A program made the translations under genes and the position numbers. The notes beneath the pieces are model-generated. The model ran no database searches, was not told where the DNA came from, and saw only the letters and a program-made list of their open reading frames with translations. From an uncultured Flavobacterium sp. (GTDB lineage: Bacteria; Bacteroidota; Bacteroidia; Flavobacteriales; Flavobacteriaceae), in assembly GCA_937773775.1 (NCBI GenBank), contig CALJVL010000006.1, positions 163,440-227,439 on the forward strand: a stretch of DNA of 64,000 nt, in the 5' to 3' direction. This document shows positions 53,923-62,139 of this stretch, piece after piece (position 1 is the stretch's first letter; each line of letters begins with the position of its first letter).

Positions 53923-54633
53923 TTAATCTTTACTTTTTATCCAATTGTTTAGTGAGGTTTCCAAAACGTTTATAAAGGGTGTTAAATCTTTACTTCGGGC
54001 TCTTATGCCTTTCAACTTTTCTTTGTCGTCAAACTCTTTTACATTAAAAAATTGTTTCATTCTTTTAAAAAACTCCTTTTGTGTTATTTCGGGGCTTATT
54101 AATTTGGTTTCAAATAATGCCTTTGTAAGTTCCGTAAACTGTATTGGTTGACCTTGCCAGTTTAAAGAGTTTTCGAGCGCGGTTACTATTTGTTTGGGTT
54201 GTGTTGTTAGTCGCTCTTTTTTATGGTTGAGAAAATCATTTCTTTTCTTAATTGAAAACTTCATTTTTTCTGTTAAAAACTCGGAACTAACATAAAAGAG
54301 GTCTTTTTTTAATTCATAATCACAAAAATCTACTTCATTTGCGTCGGGAAAATCGAATAAAAAAGTGGCTAGCCTATCTGAATATGTGTTATTATAAACA
54401 TCAAAACTACAACCAAAAAAATACTCTTTACTTTCTGTCAATAAATTGTAATCAGTTTCAAATATCTCATTTAATTTAAAATGTTCAGTATCATTCCATT
54501 CATCGAAATCAAAGTATAAGTCGTTGCAATTCATTATGTACGGAATCCTTTCGGACTCTTCGGTGTATTCAATAAAACTTGATGCATAAGAATATAAAAA
54601 TATATCTTCTAACGGTTCGTAACTGTATGTCAT
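53923..54633 (-). CDS. RteC-like protein
   Basis: 236 residues. The N-terminal half is acidic without known motifs. The C-terminal part (SLNWQGQPIQFTELTKALFETKLISPEITQKEFFKRMKQFFNV, GIRARSKDLTPFINVLETSLNNW) follows the pattern of RteC, a regulator of excision in Bacteroides conjugative transposons. It lies between the integrase and the excisionase-like gene, which fits such a role. Match by eye only. Confidence 0.6.
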   Translation of the reverse strand: MTYSYEPLEDIFLYSYASSFIEYTEESERIPYIMNCNDLYFDFDEWNDTEHFKLNEIFETDYNLLTESKEYFFGCSFDVYNNTYSDRLATFLFDFPDANEVDFCDYELKKDLFYVSSEFLTEKMKFSIKKRNDFLNHKKERLTTQPKQIVTALENSLNWQGQPIQFTELTKALFETKLISPEITQKEFFKRMKQFFNVKEFDDKEKLKGIRARSKDLTPFINVLETSLNNWIKSKD

Positions 54634-54703
54634 TTTTGCCTGTATTGATTGAACGCTTTTAATAGGTTTATTTGAACTTTTAAACCATTGCTAATATAAT
54701 TAT

Positions 54704-56080
54704 TTATTCGTTGCTCACAATCCTTAATTGAGGTTCTTTGTCTTTGTTCAGGTCTTCATAAAACTTCATAAATAAATCGGCGTTCGCGTCTTTGTCTTCT
54801 CGTTTGTTTATGTAGGTTAAAAATAGACTCTCTTTTGAATGTCCTGTTATTCCAATTAGTACTGCAGTAGGTATCTTTTTATAATAGTTTGTAGCAAATG
54901 AACGCCTAAAACAATGTGAGGCTATTAGTTCATACTTTGGATATTTGCCTAACTCTTTGCGGTTGGTTTCAGTATTTAGTTTTGTTCCTTTTACAACCTC
55001 AACAATGCCCGCCAGTTTACAAATAACTTTTACATAATCGTTTAGTTTTTGGTGTTGTATCTCTTTGGGTAAACTGTTTTCTACTATGTCTAAAACGTGC
55101 GGGGCAATAATTCCAACCGTTACATTTTTATTTGTTTTCTGTTGTATTATATCAATATAAACACCTTTTGCGGTACGTCTAATATTATCGTTTTTTATTT
55201 TCAGTAAATCCCCGCCACGTTGCCCAATTTCACAACCAATCAAAACCCAATTTCGGGCGTTGTTTATTGCGTCCGTTGTAATTACAAGGTTCTTTGTTAG
55301 TTCGGGATTGTCTGTTTTAAATTTTTTAAGTAGTACCTCATCATTAAACTCAATGTTTTTGATAATGTCGAGTTCATCAAATGAAAGTATTTGAATGTAA
55401 CGGTCGTTTTCGCTCTCTCTAAAGTGCTGTATTGTCTTTGAGTAGGGTGTAATAGTAATTTCGTTTTTTTCGGCGTCTATGCAAACCGTTTTTAAAATCT
55501 CTAATTGTTTGCCTGAGTAGTTTGTCGAGTAGTTTTTAGTGTTAACCAACCAATTTGTAAATTTATCGACAAAGGGTTTTGTAATGCCTACAAAGTGTAT
55601 TTGTTTTTTTGAGGTCTTTTGATATTCTGTAATGATGTTTTTGAATAAGGTATAGTTTTTAATGGTGCTCTTACTCAAACCAATTTTAAACCCGCCGTTT
55701 GTTCTTACTTTGCGCGTGTTTGCATTGTCGATTATGTACTGGATATGATTAACCAATAAACCCGAGTCCGTTTTTTCTACTCTTTCAAAACAATCTTTAA
55801 TTTGAGAGTCGAGCCAAAACGAGTCAATTAAAACATTATTACCTAAATCTTTGTTGAGGTTGTTGTAAATGAACGAGTCTAATTTTTTGAGGTTGTTAAA
55901 AATTAGTTTATTTTCTGTATTGTTTTGTTTTGGGCGGTCGGTGTCTTTGCTCCAGTCTTTTGGATTGATTGTAAACCCTGTATTTAACTCTATAAATGTT
56001 CCGCGTTCCAATGATAAGTAAATCTTAATTGAAACGTTTTTATTTGCCTTACTTCTTAATCTAAAATTTACTGTTGCCAT
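54704..56080 (-). CDS. Tyrosine recombinase/integrase
   Basis: 458 residues. The N-terminal arm-binding domain (FRLRSKANKNVSIKIYLSLERGTFIELNTGFTINPKDW) is of the Bacteroidota type, then a SAM-like core-binding domain and the catalytic domain with Arg in IGQRGGDLLKI, His-x-x-Arg in SHCFRRSFATNYY, GITGHSKES and the nucleophile Tyr in FLTYINKRED. It integrates the element at tRNA-Leu. It sits at the right end, 240 bp from the attachment repeat. Confidence 0.95.
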   Translation of the reverse strand: MATVNFRLRSKANKNVSIKIYLSLERGTFIELNTGFTINPKDWSKDTDRPKQNNTENKLIFNNLKKLDSFIYNNLNKDLGNNVLIDSFWLDSQIKDCFERVEKTDSGLLVNHIQYIIDNANTRKVRTNGGFKIGLSKSTIKNYTLFKNIITEYQKTSKKQIHFVGITKPFVDKFTNWLVNTKNYSTNYSGKQLEILKTVCIDAEKNEITITPYSKTIQHFRESENDRYIQILSFDELDIIKNIEFNDEVLLKKFKTDNPELTKNLVITTDAINNARNWVLIGCEIGQRGGDLLKIKNDNIRRTAKGVYIDIIQQKTNKNVTVGIIAPHVLDIVENSLPKEIQHQKLNDYVKVICKLAGIVEVVKGTKLNTETNRKELGKYPKYELIASHCFRRSFATNYYKKIPTAVLIGITGHSKESLFLTYINKREDKDANADLFMKFYEDLNKDKEPQLRIVSNE

Positions 56081-56151
56081 TTTTTGAACTTTTGAACGGT
56101 TGAACTTTTGAGCAACTCAAAGATAATAATTTTTATAATACAATTCTTAAA

Positions 56152-56179
56152 CTTGCCAAACCATTGCCAAACCGTTTTA
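56152..56179. other. Candidate integrase arm-type sites, right end
   Basis: CTTGCCAAACCATTGCCAAACC repeats the TGCCAAACC pair of the left end (49673-49699). Between here and 56319 there is a further shared word, CTATTCCATTCTATTTCGTTCT, compared with the left end around 49755-49775. Confidence 0.45.
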
Positions 56180-56319
56180 ACATTTAGTTCTATTCCATTC
56201 TATTTCGTTCTATTGTTATACACTAATTTAAAAACTCGTTAAGTATTGAATTTATTGAGTATTTTAGTTATTTTTGTGGGGTTTTCGGGAGGTTGTGAAA
56301 AGTGACTAATTGTGTGTTG

Positions 56320-56353
56320 AGGCGTGTAGGTTCGAGTCCTACTATCCGCACTT
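56320..56353 (+). other. attR: direct repeat of the tRNA-Leu 3' end
   Basis: Same 34 bases as 49589-49622 with one change. It is not part of a whole tRNA. It is followed by its own hairpin terminator (56356-56386; AACCCTGACTAT and ATAGTTAGGGTT arms, then TTTTTT), probably the original terminator of the tRNA gene. Confidence 0.88.
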
Positions 56354-56584
56354 AAAACCCTGACTATAATATAGTTAGGGTTTTTTATTTTTAGAACTTG
56401 CCCAATTATTGCTCAACCATTTTAAAAATGTCTCTTTTTTAAGTCTCCATCAGTTGATTAAAATATTAATTGATTAAATTTATTTTGAGTCTTTTGAATT
56501 GACTTGAAAAAAACTGATTAATCAAACATTAAAAAGTAAGTAATGTTAATGTTTTCATTTGTCGAACAGATAGTACGTTTGCGT

Positions 56585-56947
56585 TTATTCGTCTACACTG
56601 TTACTGCCTATGATTTTTAAATCTTTATCCATTGAAACTATGTCGTCGTAAATCATTAACGCTCCAAATGAATTATTTGCTCTATATTTATGACTAACTG
56701 TATAATATAAAAATTTGTCTTTTGGTTCATTGTCAAAGTATTCGTGAGTTAACCCGCTGTCTTTAATCATTTTGATTTTTTTTGCAACCGTTACTGTGTC
56801 TAAAACAGCAATAGATATTTTTTCATAACTACTTGGGTCTTGAAAAGAAGTTTGAACATAATTTGAAATACTTTTCTCTACTGGAGTTTCCTTGTTGCAA
56901 CTTACTACTGATAATAAAACTAATCCTACAACTAATGCCTTTTTCAT
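56585..56947 (-). CDS. Small lipoprotein, copy 2
   Basis: 120 residues, differing from the protein at 49871-50233 in about eight positions. The signal MKKALVVGLVLLSVVSC is kept. The upstream 110 bp and the downstream 100 bp are also similar to those of copy 1. It lies outside the intact element, in what looks like a second, decayed element of the same family. Confidence 0.75.
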   Translation of the reverse strand: MKKALVVGLVLLSVVSCNKETPVEKSISNYVQTSFQDPSSYEKISIAVLDTVTVAKKIKMIKDSGLTHEYFDNEPKDKFLYYTVSHKYRANNSFGALMIYDDIVSMDKDLKIIGSNSVDE

Positions 56948-57056
56948 TTGATAAAATTTAAATTAAAAACATTGTAAAGTAAATCATTTATACTTTAGTT
57001 TACAATACCCAATTTTAGTAAAATTTAGGTTCTAAGAAGTTTACTATTTTGGTGGT

Positions 57057-57300
57057 ATGAATAAAATGAAACTCTATGGATTTTTAAGAGTTTCAGAGGT
57101 TGAGAAATATGAGGCGTTGTCGTCTTTTGGTGTTCAGGTGGATGTGCATATCAAAGATAATATAGCAATTAGCCTTTATGTAATCAACGACTTTTGCTGT
57201 TAGGTACACTATGATATAAAGACAAATAAAATTCTTTACAAACAGGTGTTCAAACACGGCGAGTTATAAGATAAGTACCTTGATAAGATTAAAATATAAT
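57057..57300 (+). pseudogene. Broken copy of the 81-aa gene
   Basis: Aligns over its whole length with the protein of 50343-50588. It has a premature TAG after INDFCC (57201-57203), one extra A in the run of A after ATTCTTTAC (57237-57243) and a TAA in place of a codon in the GEL/DKYL region. It is clearly inactive, while its neighbour, the lipoprotein copy, is intact. Confidence 0.85.
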
Positions 57301-57455
57301 TTGTTAATAAGATTCAATATTAAATAATTACTAGTCAGGCGTCATCTTTCGCTTGAAGGGTCATAAAAGCCCTACCATAAGTTAAAATCTTGTTAAATAC
57401 CTACTTTTGTTCAGTATTTTTATAAATTTGTTAAACAAAATAAAAACACACAACT

Positions 57456-57929
57456 ATGAAAAAATTAATTAGTTTATTAACGGGATTGTTCCTTTTGGTA
57501 AGTTTATCATCTTGCAGTGATAATGAATCAACTTCAGGACAGAGTATCACGACTTTTTCAGCTGATATGTTAATGGGGTCAAATGAGGTTCCAACAAACA
57601 ACTCTACTGCTATGGGTACGGCAACACTCAAATTTAACAATACTACAAAAGTATTTACAATCACAGTAACACACAACGTATCATCTATTGTATCCGGACA
57701 CATTCATAAAGGAAGTGCTGGAACAAATGGAGGCGTAGTTTTTCCATTCACTGCTCTTGTATCTCCAATTAGTTATACGAGTGCTGCTCTTACTGCCGAA
57801 CAAGAGGCAGACCTTATGGCTAACCTTTATTATGTAAATCTGCACTCTTCTACGTTTACTGCAGGTGAAATAAGAGGTCAATTAGTTAAGGGAGCTACAA
57901 CAACTACTAATAATGGGGGAGGTTACTAA
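57456..57929 (+). CDS. CHRD domain lipoprotein
   Basis: 157 residues. The signal MKKLISLLTGLFLLVSLSSC has a lipobox. The CHRD pattern is visible in FSADMLMGSNEVPTNNSTAMGTATLKF, VSGHIHKGSAGTNGGVVF and NLYYVNLHSSTFTAGEIRGQL. The domain was first seen in chordin and is common in bacterial surface lipoproteins; its role there is unknown. It ends in a Thr/Gly-rich tail and is followed by a strong hairpin. Confidence 0.9.
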   Translation: MKKLISLLTGLFLLVSLSSCSDNESTSGQSITTFSADMLMGSNEVPTNNSTAMGTATLKFNNTTKVFTITVTHNVSSIVSGHIHKGSAGTNGGVVFPFTALVSPISYTSAALTAEQEADLMANLYYVNLHSSTFTAGEIRGQLVKGATTTTNNGGGY

Positions 57930-58033
57930 TAAGACATTTATACTTATGAACCATTCTCCTAATTTAGGATAAGAGTCCTTTTAAAGTGAAGTTCAATATC
58001 AATAGTGGTAAGAACCACGGAACATTTTAGAAA

Positions 58034-58075
58034 ATATACAAAGAGGTTTAACTTATGTTAAACCTCTTTGTATAT
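58034..58075 (+). terminator. 19-bp perfect hairpin after the CHRD gene
   Basis: ATATACAAAGAGGTTTAAC (58034-58052) and its exact reverse complement (58057-58075) with a 4-base loop, then TGTTTT. The stem is much longer than a usual terminator stem. Confidence 0.75.
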
Positions 58076-58290
58076 TGTTTTGGGTTGAATAGTTTGATTT
58101 TGGGAGATTTTCTGTTTTGGTTATTGTTTTGTTTGCTCTTAATGGTTCTAATATTGTGTGCAATCTCTTTTCTTTGCGTTTCAAAATCTGAGTCCATCCA
58201 TTGTTTATTAAGATACGTTCTTTTGATTTGCTCGAATACTTTTTTTCGTTTTTATAATAGTGTTTTAATGCTTTATTGTTTAAAGATTCT
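58076..58290 (-). pseudogene. Fragment of the replication gene 3' end
   Basis: 58125-58260 follows 51826-51960 of the intact replication gene closely (CTTAATGGTTCTAAT, TGTGCAATCTCTTTT, TACGTTCTTTTGATTTGCTC), with small gaps. It begins directly after the hairpin at 58034-58075. It carries no usable frame. Confidence 0.75.
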
Positions 58291-58397
58291 CATTTGTTAA
58301 CCGCAAAAAAATTATGTAGCGCATCAATTTTCGTTACATAATATATTCTTAAAGTTTTGGGTTTTCGTGATTAGATAAGTCATTGAGTAAAGCACAA

Positions 58398-58428
58398 AAA
58401 AACCTTTATATATCTATAAAGGTTAAAT
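58398..58428 (-). terminator. Isolated hairpin in the remnant region
   Basis: AACCTTTATA and TATAAAGGTT arms; the A-run on the left would be a T-run on the minus strand. No intact gene lies upstream on that strand, so it is probably left over from a lost gene. Confidence 0.5.
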
Positions 58429-58523
58429 GTTTAATGCTTTTAGTTTAACATTTTGACCATTTTTTTTTACAAGACATTTGGGTTTTTATTCCTGTATCTT
58501 GTTTTTTCATTTCGTACAACATT

Positions 58524-58805
58524 ATGCTTCCTGCTACTAACTTGATCGCTAATTTGATAATCTTTACACTTTTCATCATTATATTTCTTATTGGTTTAGT
58601 TCTTATTACTGATAAAATAGATTCTATTTCAAGTTTGTCGTTTCTGCAGATAGTAGAAAATATTCATTCAGTTTCGTTTATTAACTCACACAAATTTATG
58701 TTATTTTATTATAAAGTAATTTTTTTTTTAACATTACTTTATCTACTTTTAGCGATATTTCAAATATCTAACATAGATAAATTATTAATCTTTTGTATTA
58801 GGTAA
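58524..58805 (+). CDS. Possible small membrane protein
   Basis: 93 residues with two hydrophobic segments (LIIFTLFIIIFLIGLVLI and VIFFLTLLYLLLAIF). The last 20 codons lie in a fragment of the replication gene 3' end read in the other direction, so the original C-terminus was lost or never existed. I recognise no family. It may not be a gene. Confidence 0.3.
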   Translation: MLPATNLIANLIIFTLFIIIFLIGLVLITDKIDSISSLSFLQIVENIHSVSFINSHKFMLFYYKVIFFLTLLYLLLAIFQISNIDKLLIFCIR

Positions 58806-58950
58806 ATCCAATTTTGTGTACTGTTTTACTTACTCTTTATGGTGCTAATACTGTGTGCAATATCGTTTATTTCCGTTGCTAAATATGGGTCAAAACCGTT
58901 GTTTAGTTAGACAAAACACCTCGATAGATTTAAAATATTAAAAATGAGCA
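58745..58950 (-). pseudogene. Fragment of the replication gene end joined to an 81-aa gene end
   Basis: Contains AGCGATATTTCAAATATCTAAC and TGTGCAATATCGTTTATTT, matching the intact gene end (51755-51880) with more changes than the other copies. TAGACAAAACACCTCGATAG and GAGCAACTGATAGAATCCTCTTTTAG then follow the order seen at 51604-51668. Confidence 0.65.
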
Positions 58951-59052
58951 ACTGATAGAATCCTCTTTTAGTGAATTATTTATTTTTGTTGGTATTTATT
59001 AAATTGATAGTTCTTGGAATTTTGCTGAATTTCGAGAGGCTTTGAATTTTAA

Positions 59053-59946
59053 TTAGTCATTGACTACTTTTTTACCATACAAAATAGATAATGTTTTACT
59101 TACGTTAGCTGAATACATAGAACTATGTGATTCTCCTTCAAATATTTGCCATTTCAAATCTATATTATCGTAATCACTTTGTTCAAGATAGCTGCTATAC
59201 TTGACCATCGTGGTCACAAATCCACTGTGCTCCTTATCTCCTACAGAAATGAAGATTTTAGTTTGCGGTATGTCCCAAGTTTTATTTTCCTTGAATTGAG
59301 TAACCGCTTGGTTTAATAACTTCTCATTGTCCCACCACAAAGCAGGACTACTGATGCCAAATCGGGTAAAATAGCCGTCTGAATTGACCAAACAATAAGC
59401 TGTAAACAAGCCTCCAAATGAGTGGCCGAAAAGACCCCTATCAGAATTAGTTTTGTAATTCTTATCTACGAATGGAACTATTTCGGTTTTCATAGATACA
59501 AGAAATTTATCTGCTCCTCCAGATTTAAATAATCCTTTGGGTACGTTAAGGTCTTTTTCTTTTTTTTCATCTGTAGAAGCAGATACAGATGTCGTATAGT
59601 CATTATATCTTAAAATAAAATCGGCAGCACTAATACTTACAATGATAAGGTCTTCTAGTTCTTTTTGTGAATCTAAGATTGCTCTTGTTCCGTTGATTAT
59701 TGGAAAGACCAACTCACCGTCTAAAACGTACAAAACTGGATAAGAAACGGTATCTTTTGCCGAATAATTTTTAGGAAAAGAAATGTACAATCGATAATCT
59801 CTTCCCAATATCTTAGAAGTAATTATGTGGTCTGGCTCCGTTCGTCTTTCTTTTGGCTCTAATTTTTGACCTAAAGCCATAGTACTAACAAAAAGTAGTA
59901 GCATTGTAGTTATTATAATTGAAATGTTTTTAAGATTTTCATTCAT
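59053..59946 (-). CDS. Exported alpha/beta-hydrolase esterase (IroE/Fes-like)
   Basis: 297 residues. The signal peptide IIITTMLLLFVSTMALG is followed by the putative-esterase fold: YPVLYVLDGELVFP, the nucleophile motif GHSFGGLFTAYCL and FEGESHSSMYSA with the catalytic His. The family includes siderophore esterases and acyl-ester hydrolases; the substrate here is open. It stands between two replication-gene fragments and may be cargo of a lost element. Confidence 0.88.
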   Translation of the reverse strand: MNENLKNISIIITTMLLLFVSTMALGQKLEPKERRTEPDHIITSKILGRDYRLYISFPKNYSAKDTVSYPVLYVLDGELVFPIINGTRAILDSQKELEDLIIVSISAADFILRYNDYTTSVSASTDEKKEKDLNVPKGLFKSGGADKFLVSMKTEIVPFVDKNYKTNSDRGLFGHSFGGLFTAYCLVNSDGYFTRFGISSPALWWDNEKLLNQAVTQFKENKTWDIPQTKIFISVGDKEHSGFVTTMVKYSSYLEQSDYDNIDLKWQIFEGESHSSMYSANVSKTLSILYGKKVVND

Positions 59947-60024
59947 TTTTTTTATTTTATTTAGTAAAAATGTGTTGTATTTTAATTACAAATTAACCTA
60001 ATTTTTGTGAACATTGCAATACGT

Positions 60025-60180
60025 TTAGAGTGATATTTCAAATATTTAATAGAGATAACATATCAACCTGCTGGTTGTTTTGAGTACTTTTTTGTAGTTC
60101 CACTATTATGCGCATTCTCTTTTATTTGCGTTTCAAAATATGAATCAATCCAATGTTAACTTAGGGACGGTCCTTGGATC
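60025..60180 (-). pseudogene. Fragment of the replication gene 3' end
   Basis: GTGATATTTCAAATATTTAA, GATAACATATCAACCTGCTGG, TCTCTTTTATTTGCGTTTCAAAAT and AATCAATCCAATGTT follow 51758-51905 of the intact gene in order. It marks the right edge of the remnants that I can recognise. The bases from 60180 to 60351 show nothing else. Confidence 0.7.
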
Positions 60181-60351
60181 GATATCAATATTTTGATTAT
60201 TTTGCATAAAACAATTGATAATTTTAGGTAAAAGACTTAATAAAATTATAACGTTCAATTAAGTAATGGTTAATTTAAAGAAATCACTCATAAATTTAAA
60301 ATAAAGTAACAACCTCTGATAAATTGAAAGTACAAAACAGCTGTTCAAATG

Positions 60352-60900
60352 TTAAAAAGCAAAGATATATTTACAATTAAAGAGCGATCTCAGTAGGCAC
60401 TTAATAAAAAATTGAGGCAATTTATATGTTGTTAAGAGTGAGAAGCCGGTCAAAGAGTCAATTAATACGGGCAAAGTTTGAATTAGTATTTTAAATATAA
60501 TAAAGCCAATAAGCCTGCGCCAAAGAGAGTTAATATTTCGACCTACTTTAATAGTGAAAGCACCAAAGCTCCAATTGGAATTATTACTAGCTGTATTGTT
60601 TTTTATAGGTCTCTTAGCCACTGGGTAAATGGCTGTGAGAGTTATGGCTATGATAACAGGTTTAATTCCGTGTAAAAAACTTTCGCTTAAGCTTGCTGTC
60701 TGTGTTTTTTGTAAAAATAGGCGAGAGCTTCTTTAATAAGCACTGCGGGTATGATAAAACAAAATCCAGCCGCCTTTTTCTCAACCCATATGGATGTTCA
60801 TTTCGGTAAAGTTATTCTAACGGTTATTTTCTTTTAACTATTGCTTCCCGTTTCATCATAGCGATCTAGCCAGCGGGTCTTCTATAGCCTATTATTCCGA
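60352..60900 (-). pseudogene. chrA: Decayed chromate transporter (ChrA family)
   Basis: Pieces of a ChrA-type membrane protein can be read in order from right to left in different frames: AMMKREAIVKRK, TEMNIHMG (PGPNSTEM-like segment), AAGFCFIIPAVLI, LAYFYKKH, then SESFLHGIKPVIIAITLTAIYPVAKRPIKNN, which is the family's GIKPVIIAI motif. Deletions, frameshifts and stops separate the pieces and the C-terminal half is missing. Intact proteins transport chromate or other anions. I see no partner regulator. Confidence 0.8.
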
Positions 60901-61755
60901 TTTTTGCTGCTTGTGATTGGCCATATAGTCTAGATAGTAAACGATAGATTCAATCTTTTTCTCTGTTAAATTTGAAATTGTGGGCATTTTTACCCCGTTT
61001 CTGAAAGAAGCCGGATTCTTTATGAATTTTTTTAATTGTTCTTGGTCCCAATATTCGGTGACGCTTTTGGGGTAATTTAGTTCAGGTCCCATACTTCCGC
61101 CAATTTTATTGATGGCGTGACAGCTAATACAGTTTTTATCGAACAGCGCAAAGCCAATTTTAGCCTCTTCATCATCTTTAGGGCTTATTAGCGAACTATT
61201 TTCAATCGTTGGGACTAAGTGAATCTTTATCAAGTTATAAGGCCATTTGAAATCAGTATCTGTTGGAGATATGCCCTCATAAATCAAATAAAAGGGAGCT
61301 GCTTTCATTTCGCGACCGTCTTTAATAATTTTCGACCACAGTTCTCCTTCTGGAGCATCAAGATCACTAATTGCCAAAAAAGATCTTGCCGATACAATTT
61401 TTTGTAAAGGCATCATTGGTTTATAGCCATCTTCGCACTCAAATACGATTTGGTATTCATCAATCTGCAACTGTTTTATTTTCGAATAAGTATCAAGTAA
61501 TTGCGGAAGTGAGATCGCATGATAACGCTTTTTGCTGTGGTATACTGGGTCGTTGTCGACAGTCACTATGATGGTGTTTTTTAATCGTCCCTGTTTTTGT
61601 AAAGCGACTAAATCGATAGTTAATGAATCAGAAGTAGGGGTTAAATCACTAAGTGAAGTAGCAGTTGTAGCACTTTCTTTTTGTTTTGTTTTTTGCTGAC
61701 AGCCTAAAGTTAGAATGGACAAAAGGACAAAAAATTTATATTGAAATTTTCGCAT
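60892..61755 (-). CDS. c-type cytochrome lipoprotein with molybdopterin-oxidoreductase-like N-terminal part
   Basis: 287 residues. Signal MRKFQYKFFVLLSILTLGC with lipobox; a linker; residues 60-185 (LPQLLDTYSKIKQ, IVFECEDGYKPMMPL, WPYNLIKIHLVPT) resemble the molybdopterin-binding-domain fold of sulfite-oxidase-like proteins without visible cofactor ligands. The cytochrome c domain follows, with heme motif CISCH and axial Met in GVKMPTISNLT. Probably a periplasm-facing electron carrier; the partner is unknown. Confidence 0.85.
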   Translation of the reverse strand: MRKFQYKFFVLLSILTLGCQQKTKQKESATTATSLSDLTPTSDSLTIDLVALQKQGRLKNTIIVTVDNDPVYHSKKRYHAISLPQLLDTYSKIKQLQIDEYQIVFECEDGYKPMMPLQKIVSARSFLAISDLDAPEGELWSKIIKDGREMKAAPFYLIYEGISPTDTDFKWPYNLIKIHLVPTIENSSLISPKDDEEAKIGFALFDKNCISCHAINKIGGSMGPELNYPKSVTEYWDQEQLKKFIKNPASFRNGVKMPTISNLTEKKIESIVYYLDYMANHKQQKSE

Positions 61756-62139
61756 TGTTTCATGTTGAGATTTATGTAGAATGGCACATTAAATTTGCTC
61801 TTAAAAAGATAGGCATGATGAGACCGACAGTATAAAAATAGAATATTTTTCTAGATTTGTGGGTTCAAAATCATTAGAATCTACTTCATTTTAAATCTTA
61901 TGGGGTGTAATTGAGAAAAAGCAGTTGCACGTAATGCTTTTTTGTGTACTGTATTCAAAGTAAAATAGTTCAGAAGTTCTTTTTTGTAGTTGTTGTGAAT
62001 TTTTTAAAGGACAATTAGATTTAAATAGACCAATGGGTTAATAAAATTGTTATTTTAGCTTTTGATTCGGTTTTCTTTATTGGAAGAAATTATCCTGAAA
62101 AATTCAAATTATCTGTAATTACAACCTAAGAATATTTAG
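61756..62139. other. Gene-free stretch between the cytochrome and the GH30 gene
   Basis: No gene, RNA or clear promoter was recognised in these 384 bases. Confidence 0.4.

Larger units (their letters stand above)
49589..56353. mobile_element. Integrated genetic element in tRNA-Leu, about 6.7 kb
   Basis: It is bounded by 34-bp direct repeats of the tRNA-Leu 3' end. Gene order from right to left: tyrosine integrase, RteC-like protein, excisionase-like HTH, winged-helix protein, replication initiator, NYN ribonuclease-like protein, then an 81-aa protein (opposite strand) and a lipoprotein. No relaxase, conjugation, capsid or coat gene is seen, so it is likely a satellite-like or plasmid-like integrative element moved by a helper. 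Element and host differ little in base composition, so age cannot be judged from that. Confidence 0.85.

Noticed and set aside
58055..58300. Plus-strand frame of 81 codons, hydrophobic and Leu/Cys-rich
   Set aside because: It is the antisense reading of a replication-gene 3' fragment (minus strand) and begins within the 19-bp hairpin, so it is not an independent gene.
60352..60621. 89-codon minus-strand frame as an intact small membrane protein
   Set aside because: Its residues continue upstream, in the same frame, into the GIKPVIIAI motif of chromate transporters and it lacks the family's remaining helices. It is a piece of the chrA pseudogene.
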